A model generated the notes under the pieces. It had not been told where the DNA came from and searched no databases. It saw only the letters and a program-made list of their open reading frames with translations. A DNA stretch of 64,000 bases, taken from NCBI GenBank assembly GCA_028023455.1, contig JAQFVV010001074.1:53074-117073 (forward strand), read 5' to 3'. A program made the translations under genes and the position numbers. The DNA is from Epiperipatus broadwayi. Taxonomy: Eukaryota > Onychophora > Udeonychophora > Euonychophora > Peripatidae. Of this stretch, positions 55,915-64,000 are shown in pieces (position 1 is the stretch's first letter; every line of letters starts with the position of its first letter).

Positions 55915-56135
55915 GTATGATTAAATGATATTTTTTTGAAGTGATGTTTTCTTAGAGCCCTGGTGATGAGGAAGAAGTCCCCACCAATAGTGTATTTAGA
56001 AGTAGATGAGTTATTGTTGAAGTATGATTAAATGATGTTTAGGAAGTTATGTGATGTTTTTCTTAGATTCTTGGTGATGAGGAAAGGTTCCCCACCAACA
56101 GTGTATTTAGAATCAGATGAATTATTGTAGAAGTG
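55915..56135 (+). repeat. Two-copy tandem duplication, period 107 bp
   Basis: GTATGATTAAATGAT begins at 55915 and 56022. Each copy contains TTTTCTTAG, GGTGATGAGGAA, CCCCACCAA and AGTGTATTTAGAA. Similarity is about the same inside and outside the possible exon, so the duplication by itself does not prove coding function. Confidence 0.8.
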
Positions 56136-56595
56136 TTCAGTAAGAGTTATCTGCTCCTCATGTAGATTTCCCTTATAACATAGTCTGTATAATCATGAAA
56201 ATATAGCTATGTGTTAATTAATATGTGGCCAGATAAATTGTTAAATTAATTCTTGATGTAGTATTAGTGTCTTATTTTATTGATGAATTACGACATTGTC
56301 CGAAATAAAATAATTGTATGATATTTTCTTGATGAATGGAGAGTTTGTAGAAAAGATTATTTTATATTATTGCTGCTTGAACATGCACACACAGGCATAA
56401 TATAAATAATATCGCATATATAAAGTATAGAGTTATTGAAATTAAAATGAGAAATAAATGTTTTTAGAAATACATTCTTTTAAATAGAAGTATAAAGTTA
56501 TTGAGATTAAAACGGGAAATAAATATTTTAAAATACAGTGTATTTATTTAAATAAAGGTTGTAATTATAAATTTATTAAACGCACATTGATTACG

Positions 56596-56715
56596 TAAGT
56601 AATATTTACTGAGGCTATAACCTTGATAATATGTTATAAAAACATTTGTAGAGGTCCCTACTATCGCATTTTATACACATATTATCGAGGTTATAGCCTC
56701 AGTAAATATTACTTA
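56596..56715. repeat. 120-bp hairpin
   Basis: Arms of about 38 bases (TAAGTAATATTTACTGAGGC... and its complement ending at 56715) around a loop of about 45 bases. Only one or two mismatches by eye. It may be a short foldback element; a hairpin RNA precursor is an alternative. Confidence 0.8.
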
Positions 56716-57979
56716 AATAAAGGTTATAAATCATCAAATCATCAGAATGAACATGATTTTGTTGCTATGCATGAAAGGTATACGTAATTGAAAGTGATTA
56801 TTTAGTCAATTAGAGAAAGTTGCTTTGTTGAGAGCCAAATATAATTAATTTGATTTATTTTATTAATCAATAGTAATATCCTCTCAAAAGTATTTTTTTT
56901 TTTGTGCTAATAATATAACATGTTGTTTATTTAGTGTCATGTAGATGAAACATGTAGGCAAAGCATGTGTTAGAAGTCAGAATATTTAAGTTTTGTTGTT
57001 AATTTGCTTTGATAATAGGGATAATCCCAAACTGCTGCTCGAAGTTTATTTGATAATTTAAAAATCTGTAAGACAAATAGTCCTATTATAAAAATATCAT
57101 GTTAAACTAATTTTTTTTTTATTGTAATAAATGATTTATTTTAGTTATTTAAAATCTTAAAAACTGTGTCTTGAGTTATTCTTGTGTACATTCGTGTTTC
57201 CATTTCCACATCTCCATATTTCATAAATCTATTATAAAATAGATATATTACTTTAGAGTTATAATATTAAATCTGCTGGTGTCTGACAATATTGTTTTTC
57301 TTAATCCAAACATTATAAGGAACATTTACCACTGGACAAACGTATTAGAAAGGTTGCCAAGTTAGTATATTTGTTAGATGATGATATGAGATTAAAATAC
57401 CTATATTATTTCATTATCTTATTATTGAAACACAGTAAAAATATTTTAGTCAATTTGTTTCATTACATTTTTATCATATTTTAGAATTATAATTTATGGG
57501 CCAATGTATTTTATTTAATTCAACTGTGTTTGTTAAATTCCCTGAGATCTTATTGTTTATTTCTTGATTGGCATTAGAGAAGATGTTTAGATTATGATAT
57601 GCCAAGTCATAGAATTGTTTAGGAATATAATTATAGCAAGCTGATATATGTTGTATTTTGATGAAGGAAGAAATTAAGTTTAAAGCATATTTTAATAGAC
57701 TGTACCAATAAACATTGATTCTTTATCATACCATTAATTAACAAAGGAATTTACATTATATTAAATGTTTTGTAATATTTCTTCTTTTATTCATTTATCA
57801 TCATATATCTTATGAACTGCCTATAGCCTCCCACTGAGATGAGCTGAATATAAACTTAAATATAGAGTCTCAATAATAATTTTGTATTATATATCTTATT
57901 ATATTGTTCTATTCATTAATAGAACTGGCACCTGGGCATTTCGCTCATGTAATGTATGAGCGGTGTTGGGAGTGTAGGT

Positions 57980-57999
57980 TATAATATATATATATATAT
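57980..57999. repeat. (TA)n microsatellite at RTE 3' junction
   Basis: A TA run directly after the TGA-type tail of the RTE copy. It may be the insertion target. Confidence 0.8.
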
Positions 58000-58020
58000 A
58001 TCATCATCATCATCATCAAC

Positions 58021-58234
58021 CATTATCAATCCACTGCAGGATGAAGGTCTCTCCAAGTTTAATCCATCTTCTCCGATCTTTAGCTTCTCTTTTCCACAAC
58101 ACCCCTGCACATTTTCTTATTTCATCCATCCATCTCACATGTGATCTCTTTCTGGGTCTTTTACAATCTCTTGGAATCCAGTTTAAAATTTCAAATGTCC
58201 ATCTATTATCATTTCTTCTAGCAATATGTCCAGC
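58021..58234 (-). pseudogene. RTE C-terminal tail after premature stop
   Basis: In frame with 58235-60079 after a TGA. It reads AGHIARRNDNRW, LNWIPRDCKRPRKRSHVRWM, DEIRKCAGVLWKREAKDR and ends ILQWIDNG. R1 has tryptophan (TGG) at the stop position, so the stop is a single G-to-A change. Confidence 0.8.
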
Positions 58235-60079
58235 TCAACTCCATTTCAATCTTTTAATTTTTTCAATAAGGTCAGTAACACCTGTTTGTTGTCTTACCCA
58301 TACATTGCGTTTTCGATCTCTTCTTGTTACTCCCAACATACATCTCTCCATACTCCTTTGAGTGGTCTGAAGTCTCTGTACTGCTCTTCTATTAAGTGTC
58401 CAAGTCTCAGATCCATAAGTAAGAACTGGTAAAACACATTTGTTAAAAACCATTCTTTTCAAACACATAGGCATATTTCCTTTTAGTATCAAGTTATTTC
58501 TACCAAAAGCACTCCAACCAAGTTTAATTCTATGATTAATTTCCTCCATTATGTTTCCATCTGTATTAATAATCTGACCTAGGTATTTGTAACTGTTAAC
58601 TTCTTCTATTTCTTCATAATCAATATTTATTTTCATATTTTGAGCAAATCGATTAAACATTACTTTAGTCTTTTTAACATTTATTTTTAGTCCTACTTTT
58701 CTACTTTCATCTGCTAACTCCTGCAACATTTCCTGCAGCTCTGAAGCATTATTTGCAAAAACAACTACATCATCTGCAAAATCTAAATGACTTAAATACT
58801 CTCCATTTACTTTCATTCCTTTAGTTTCCCATTTTAATCCACAAAATACTTCTTGCAGCACTGCTGTAAAAAGTTTTGGAGATATGGAGTCACCTTGTCT
58901 TACCCCTTTCTCAATGTTGATTTTTCCAGTATCATTATGTAATCTAATTGTTGCTGTTGCATTTTTATAAATATTCTTTAAAATATGACAATATCCTGGA
59001 TCTATACCTTGATGATCCAATGCTTTAATCACTGAAGAAATGTGTATAGAATCGAATGCCTTTTCAAATTCTACAAATCCAAAACATAATGACAACTCAT
59101 ATTCATTTGTCCTTTCTATGACTTCTCTCAATACCTGGATATGATCTATTGTACTAAAACCACTTTTAAATCCAGCTTGTTCTCTTGGTTGGTGGAAATC
59201 CAAAGTTCTCTGTAGACGAGTTGTAATTATCTTGGTAAAAATTTTATATAAAACTGATAAAAGGCTGATAGGTCTGTAATTTCTAATATCTTCTTTATCA
59301 CCTTTTTTAAATATTAATATTATTACTGCATTCTTCCAATCTTCCAGTACATCTTTATCATTTAGACATTTGGTATATAACTTTGCTAAAATTGTTTCTA
59401 TTTCTTTACCTCCTTCTTTTAATATATCAATTATAATTCCATCATTTCCTGGAGCCTTTCCTTTCTTCATACATTTAATTGCATGTCTCAATTCTTCATT
59501 TAAAATTCTGGGCAATTTGGAAGAAGTAATAGATATAGGAGGTACTTGTTCTTTATTACTATATAATTCTTGATAAAAATCTTCTACCAATTTCATGATG
59601 TCATCTCTCTTTTTAGTAATAATTCCATCTTTTTTTCTTATTGCAGATATAAATTTCCTACCAATACCAAAATGTTGTTTAACATTCTTGAGACTTTTAT
59701 TTTCTTCTACAGCTTTCCTTGCTATTTGACAGTTATACTGTCTTATATCATTTTCAACTCTTTTCCGTACCATTTTACAAAATTCGAGATATTCAATTCT
59801 TTTTAATACATCATTTTTGTATATCTTCATATTCCTTCTTTTCTTCATAAATTCTCTAGTCTCAGTAGAAATTTTATTAGTCAATTGCTGCTTTTTTCTA
59901 CCAGCTATCTTTGTTGCAGTTTTTAAAAGTGTATCAGTTATTTTCATATTAAGTTCATTCAAATCTGAATCATGTTCAAAATCTCCTAACACTTGAAACC
60001 TATTTGTAAGTTCTAATTTAAATTCATTAGAATGTTTCTGAAGATTAGGAATATCAACTGTAAATATTGTTTTTCTCAA
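58235..60079 (-). CDS. RTE LINE reverse transcriptase (614 codons, partial)
   Basis: Copies element RNA at a nicked target. Residues 1-190 link the endonuclease to the RT. RT blocks: KGKAPGNDGI (206-215), NAVIILIFKKGD (250-261), NYRPISLLSVLYKIF (267-281), EQAGFKSGFSTIDHI (300-314), motif A FVEFEKAFDSI (335-345), GVRQGDSISPKLF (392-404), LDFADDVVVFA (432-442). C-terminal domain: SYKYLGQIINTDG (496-508) and YGSETWTLNRR (555-565). E337 replaces the motif A aspartate; the decayed R2 copy keeps D (FVDYEKAFDSI). FADD is intact. The methionine start is fortuitous; coding continues upstream into the endonuclease. The stop is a nonsense mutation about 70 codons before the natural end. Expected to be inactive. 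Confidence 0.88.
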   Translation of the reverse strand: MRKTIFTVDIPNLQKHSNEFKLELTNRFQVLGDFEHDSDLNELNMKITDTLLKTATKIAGRKKQQLTNKISTETREFMKKRRNMKIYKNDVLKRIEYLEFCKMVRKRVENDIRQYNCQIARKAVEENKSLKNVKQHFGIGRKFISAIRKKDGIITKKRDDIMKLVEDFYQELYSNKEQVPPISITSSKLPRILNEELRHAIKCMKKGKAPGNDGIIIDILKEGGKEIETILAKLYTKCLNDKDVLEDWKNAVIILIFKKGDKEDIRNYRPISLLSVLYKIFTKIITTRLQRTLDFHQPREQAGFKSGFSTIDHIQVLREVIERTNEYELSLCFGFVEFEKAFDSIHISSVIKALDHQGIDPGYCHILKNIYKNATATIRLHNDTGKINIEKGVRQGDSISPKLFTAVLQEVFCGLKWETKGMKVNGEYLSHLDFADDVVVFANNASELQEMLQELADESRKVGLKINVKKTKVMFNRFAQNMKINIDYEEIEEVNSYKYLGQIINTDGNIMEEINHRIKLGWSAFGRNNLILKGNMPMCLKRMVFNKCVLPVLTYGSETWTLNRRAVQRLQTTQRSMERCMLGVTRRDRKRNVWVRQQTGVTDLIEKIKRLKWS

Positions 60080-60455
60080 TAATTTTTGTGTCTCTAGTTT
60101 TACATTATCACGTAACTTACACCTTAGTAATCAATGATCACTTCCTGTGTTAAATTTATTAAGAACATTACAATCTTGAAATATGTATTTCCTGTTAGTC
60201 AAAATATAATCCAATTCTGCTGTACCTTCATTTGGATGCTTCAATGTCCATTTCCTTTTAGCATTTTTCTCAAAAAATGAATTCATAATATAAAGTTTTT
60301 ATTTTTCTGCAAACTCCACAAGTCTATGTCCTCTCTCATTTCTATTACCATAACCAAACCAAAATTACCTACAGCAATTTCATCTTTCATTTGTCTACCA
60401 ATTCTAGCATTAAAGTCTCCCATAACAATTTTAAAATGTTGTTTACTCTGATCAA
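60080..60455 (-). pseudogene. RTE endonuclease, C-terminal part
   Basis: Minus strand: KIVMGDFNARIGRQMKDE (the GDFN metal-binding block), a frameshift after GNFG, then GHRLVEFAEK, KRKWTLKHPN, ELDYILTNRKY and TGSDH followed by a stop where the conserved SDHR arginine is expected (TGA, as from CGA). The GDFNAR...DYI...SDHR series is diagnostic of the endonuclease/exonuclease/phosphatase fold of RTE LINEs. Confidence 0.8.
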
Positions 60456-60594
60456 AAGATATATATATAAATATTAACGGTTTGCTACTTAAGATGGTGG
60501 AATATACCGAAGCTAGCTATAGCAAAGAATTTTAATCTTTAATTTTATACAGGCATTTTTTAAAATTTTGTAGTTTTTATTCTAGTGAATATTG

Positions 60595-60635
<41 letters not shown>

Positions 60636-60655
60636 ATCATAATTATATCATTTAA

Positions 60656-60690
<35 letters not shown>
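60456..60690. repeat. AT-rich stretch with two (TA)n microsatellites
   Basis: TA runs at about 60598-60632 and 60659-60689, separated by about 27 bases, with short unassigned sequence before them. The short frame across them is a repeat artefact. Confidence 0.8.
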
Positions 60691-60692
<2 letters not shown>

Positions 60693-61561
60693 GCCCTTTT
60701 ATATGGGTCACCATTTAAGTTTTGTGCTAATTTAGTAGAAAATTTTAAATTTAAGAAGTATTTTAAATGTGTGATGTTGACTTTGCTTGTGGTAATGTTA
60801 CCATAAGTTTAGTTAAAGCAATCTATGAGTGTTTGATATGTGAATTGTGTTGGTATTGAGAAGATACTTAAGATGATGATGATTATGATGTAATACTGCA
60901 TTAATAAATTTAATGACAAATGTTTAAAGCTAAAGTATTTAAAAGACAAGTTAAAATTAGACAAAAATATTTATTTGATTTGAAATATATGTTAAAAGTG
61001 AATAAAAATATTTTAAATTATAAGTACTTAAATTGAGATTAATATTTGATTTTAATCATATCAAGTAATTATTTTAAAATCTATTATAATATCTTAAATA
61101 TTTAAAAATATTTATTTTAAAAAAGCAATTGTTAAGTTTATTTTTAGCAAGCGTTCTTGTGATAAAGAACAGATGTTATACACACACGCGTGGAAGTTGT
61201 CTAATAAAGTTGCATAATTATTTTAAAAAATCATGTTGTAAATTTATAAATAATACGTGAGTTATCACGAGATAAAAATAAAGATATTAATGTAAAATAT
61301 TAAATTTGATTTTAAAAATATTGTCTTAAAAATATAACGTATTTAAAAAAGATTTAATTTATTTTAAATGATCTTATAAAAGTTAAGATTTAAATCAAGT
61401 GAGAAAGAATATTTCAAAAGAATGTTTAATAGATTTAAATAAACGATAAATATTGTTTTGAAAGAATTTGATAAAATATCAAAATATTAAATAAGTCATT
61501 ATTTATTTTTAATATTGTGTTGGTAAATATGTAAATAAGAAATTTTGATTGTTTAAACCTA

Positions 61562-61625
61562 CCAATCAGATGTGGAGTTTCTGGCAGTATATAAGCTGGA
61601 TTCAATTGTTGAGGGGGTCTCTCTA
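61562..61625 (+). promoter_or_regulatory. Candidate RNA polymerase II core promoter
   Basis: CCAATCAG at 61562, TATATAAG at 61588 and a pyrimidine-rich GTCTCTCTAC about 30 bases further at 61618, the spacing of a TATA box to a start site. The local sequence is less AT-biased than its surroundings. It could serve a host gene or be the promoter of an unrecognised LTR; CAATAAAAC just downstream would fit an LTR poly(A) signal. Confidence 0.35.
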
Positions 61626-61677
61626 CAATAAAACTTCTAAGTCGTTTGTGCTATTAAAAAAATAGCCAAGTAAATTT

Positions 61678-61716
61678 ATAAACGCTCTTAAAATCAGTTG
61701 TAAAATCATAAGAGTG
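61678..61716. repeat. Small stem-loop
   Basis: AACGCTCTTA and TAAGAGTGTT pair (one G-U) around a loop of about 17-19 bases, downstream of the candidate promoter. Function unknown. Confidence 0.5.
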
Positions 61717-61823
61717 TTATTGTATAATTTTATAAAAGTTTAAATAATGAATATGCAGTAGATATCTTAATAATTCCCTATTATCTTCTCAATATCGAAA
61801 CTCAATTTACGTACAAATAATCA

Positions 61824-62036
61824 ATGGAAACATCACGTATCGGAGAAATATATCAGAAACTTTATGCTATAGAAGTAACAGACACTGGATTAATACATAA
61901 AACTACAAGATGGAGAAAAGTAGTATTTTGGACTATAAATAGTTTTTTAAAGTTAAATTACTATTATCTATTACTAATAGATATTTTAAAAAAATATAAA
62001 TATTTCTGTAAAAGAAAGTATTTTGACAAATTATAG
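61824..62036 (+). CDS. Small open frame downstream of candidate promoter, unidentified
   Basis: 70 codons beginning METSRIGEIYQKLYAIEVTD. ATG context is AATCAATGG, acceptable for translation initiation. The first ~35 codons have a less AT-driven composition; the rest (NYYYLLLIDILKKY...) looks like AT-rich intron-type sequence. A donor-like GTAGTATT at about 61919 could end a first exon. A short upstream frame (MNMQ) precedes it. No family was recognised; this may be a chance frame. Confidence 0.2.
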   Translation: METSRIGEIYQKLYAIEVTDTGLIHKTTRWRKVVFWTINSFLKLNYYYLLLIDILKKYKYFCKRKYFDKL

Positions 62037-64000
62037 AAGTAAAATATGTATCTTAAGGAAAGATATAAGATGCAGTAGTAATTTTAAATAAATACTTGCC
62101 TTGTTAAGTCTTTATGCTTAAAAGACTAGAGATTGATAATTTGAAAAGGCAAATATATTATAAGTATAAGTATTTTAAAAAATCGTAATATAATAAAATT
62201 ATTTTATTAAAGTTATCTAAACGCTGGACGTTATAGATGGAAAAATTAATTCTTACCGGAATATGGTATTTACAAATGCGCAAGTAATACATGGATATCC
62301 AAATCAAGTTAAACTAAGCCAAGCCAAACTAAGTTAATTTAAAATAATTGAAGGATAATTTATAAATTATAACTTAGTTTTGAAATAATAACTTTTTGAA
62401 TAATATTCTATGAAGAACTGGATCCAGAGAATTTATAAACTATTTTTAATTTTATTTGTTTTCTTGGGAACTTATTTTTATTTTATTTAAAAAAAAGAAC
62501 GTTATCATTTTATTATAAACTTTCAAGAAACACGTGATACAACGGAACAGGAAATAGTGTTTTATTGACTTTATACGGAGGATATTTGTTAGAACTTTGA
62601 TGGTAGAAAAAAATCAACACTGGACTATGTAATATGAATTTTATTTTATTTATTTAACATAAAATTTAAATATTATTAAAATTTTAAAAGTAGGTTAGGT
62701 ACATTTATTAAATAGTAACTTAAAAATAATATAATAATTAATTACATAAACTTATTTTTATAATTAATATAACACGGAATATTCTAATGAATGTTTATGA
62801 GTGAAAATGTGAATGATTTTTATTTTATGAAGCTGCAAATTCCGAAGAATACTGGATAGCAGAATGGACATTATTATTATTATGGTAAAAAATATTGTAT
62901 AATGATTTTAATGAATTTAATATGTTTTTATTTAGATCAACTGAATATTATGTTGTTGTAGAATGAATGGATAGATATTTTATGAAAACACATACATTAT
63001 ATTGGCAACGAACTTTATTAAAATATGCATAATTTTAATTTATAATATAAACATGATACAACATTACGTAAAAGCTTAGAAAATAATTATATGATTCTTT
63101 CGTAAATAATTTTGATATTTTTATTTATGCTTAGTATTAAAATGATGTTTATTATTTATCTTAATGATTATTTTATTTTTGCAAGTCAGAAAAGGATTTT
63201 AAAAGTCTATATTTTGTGTAGTTTGTTTATTGAATAAGTTAAGTTACGTTATGAGTAGAAGCCTATATTTAGATTGAAAAGTTTACTAAGTATAGACAAT
63301 ATAGTATGAGTAATTTGGATAATGAATATTTTATTTGAAGTTGATATTTGTTTTTCGGAAAATGTTTTAAATAAGTTTAGAATATGTTTTATGGATAGAA
63401 ATTTATTAGAAAGGTTAGTAAAGCACATAGGGTAAAATAATGATTTTACACAGAAAGGAATCATAAAATTTATCTAATGTAATGTTTTTATAAATTTAAA
63501 ATTGATAAATGATTTAAATATTAGTGTTTGAATAATACAGATGTAGAATGCATATTTTATAAAACATATAACAGAAATTGCATTAGGTGGAATATAATTA
63601 TAGCCAATCATTTGTTTTACATTATAAAGAGATATTAATTTTATATAAAGCTCTTAGGCAATGCTAATAACAAAATGAATACATGATAATACATTATAAA
63701 TGATATTTAATTAATGTAGTTATTTAATAGGTAGAGCTACATTATGTACACATGCTATATAAATAATCTTGACATGTATTATTATTTGTAATAATTAAAG
63801 TACAACTATTTATTTAAAATCTAAGTTTAAGAAAAACACACTGTAATATTATTCATATAACATTTGAAGGAATGTGTAATTCCTTATTAAGTACATAAAT
63901 TAATAACAGTGTAAGCCTCTTATATTTGTATTCCTATTTTTATTTTATTTGTTGTCATAAATTTTAAATTGTAAATAATGTAAATAAATTTTATTTGAAA

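Larger units (their letters stand above)
53201..57979. other. AT-rich region, mostly unannotatable
   Basis: Open frames such as 54277-54540 and 55312-55515 have AT-noise composition. GC-richer short islands with splice-like borders occur at about 55257-55293 and 55963-56105 (see findings). The stretch 57920-57975 is also GC-richer (GGCACCTGGGCATTTCGC) and abuts the RTE 3' end. Confidence 0.45.
58000..60455 (-). mobile_element. RTE-type LINE, best copy (R3), 5'-truncated
   Basis: About 2.45 kb. From the 5' end (60455, minus): C-terminal part of the apurinic-type endonuclease, RT, C-terminal domain, 3' end ILQWIDNG, stop, then an ATGATGATG tail at 58000-58020. Same family as R1 (95-887) and R2 (9541-10985). 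Damage: frameshift and nonsense in the endonuclease, motif A aspartate to glutamate, and a tryptophan-to-stop near the end. The 5' break lies inside the endonuclease at a TATATA stretch. Confidence 0.85.
60691..64000. other. AT-rich region, largely unannotatable
   Basis: No transposable element was recognised. A promoter-like cluster and a small frame lie at 61562-62036. Remaining open frames (for example 63249-63464 minus) look like AT noise. Confidence 0.45.

Noticed and set aside
57320-57360. 41-base exon-like island (EHLPLDKRIRKVAK in one frame)
   Set aside because: Two frames are open, the acceptor lacks a nearby pyrimidine tract, and there is no duplicate or neighbour to support it.
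58041-58432. Plus-strand open frames opposite the RTE
   Set aside because: They are antisense shadows of the RTE coding sequence; the same shadow appears opposite R1 at 370-851.

Overview
This is a metazoan-type nuclear genomic window, very AT-rich (my estimate from reading is roughly three quarters A+T or more). It has no bacterial gene organisation, no rRNA and no intact host gene. Almost everything recognisable is a transposable element: RTE-type LINEs, a CR1/jockey-like LINE, Penelope-like elements (PLEs), a Ty3/gypsy-like LTR family, and DNA transposons or foldback elements. RTE, Penelope and CR1/jockey together with (TA)n tracts point to an invertebrate animal. I cannot name the species or phylum with confidence.

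Layout. 1-1855: a head-to-head pair of Penelope-like 3' ends, one arm split by an RTE fragment. 2448-3755: a TA-flanked pogo/mariner-like non-autonomous DNA transposon with a nested foldback. 3756-8919: unannotatable AT-rich DNA. 8920-11000: a pyrimidine-rich repeat, a PLE-like tail with a hammerhead-like motif, and a decayed RTE copy (minus). 12997-13117: a likely host exon (minus). 13690-14250: a relic of a different RTE-like LINE. 14381-39866: a head-to-tail array of eight ~1.25-1.3 kb 3' fragments of one CR1/jockey-like LINE. The array is broken by a 6.4 kb palindromic element with ~2 kb inverted arms (16290-22723, itself holding a solo LTR), a 7.1 kb gag-only LTR retrotransposon (23460-30531) and a second solo LTR (31680-33303).

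39872-42171: a second head-to-head Penelope pair with tRNA-like modules in both 3' tails. 44068-46024: a second copy of the TA-flanked DNA transposon, carrying a young nested element of three ~340 bp units with a 14 bp target-site duplication. 47046-53200: two more head-to-head Penelope pairs, the second with an almost full-length but mutated copy. 53201-57997: AT-rich DNA with a tandem duplication, a perfect-looking hairpin and weak exon-like islands. 58000-60455: the best RTE copy (minus), with a 614-codon open frame. 60456-64000: AT-rich DNA with one promoter-like cluster.

The strongest general pattern is structural. All four Penelope loci are head-to-head pairs with 3' ends outward, and most Penelope tails carry a short hairpin of the form TGA-nn-GA / stem / GAAA, a hammerhead-ribozyme-like layout. 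The eight LINE monomers appear to share one internal RT deletion, so they probably spread by DNA amplification rather than by repeated retrotransposition. No element has a complete, undamaged coding set; mobilisation in trans would be required. All homology statements come from motif recognition by eye, with no database search.
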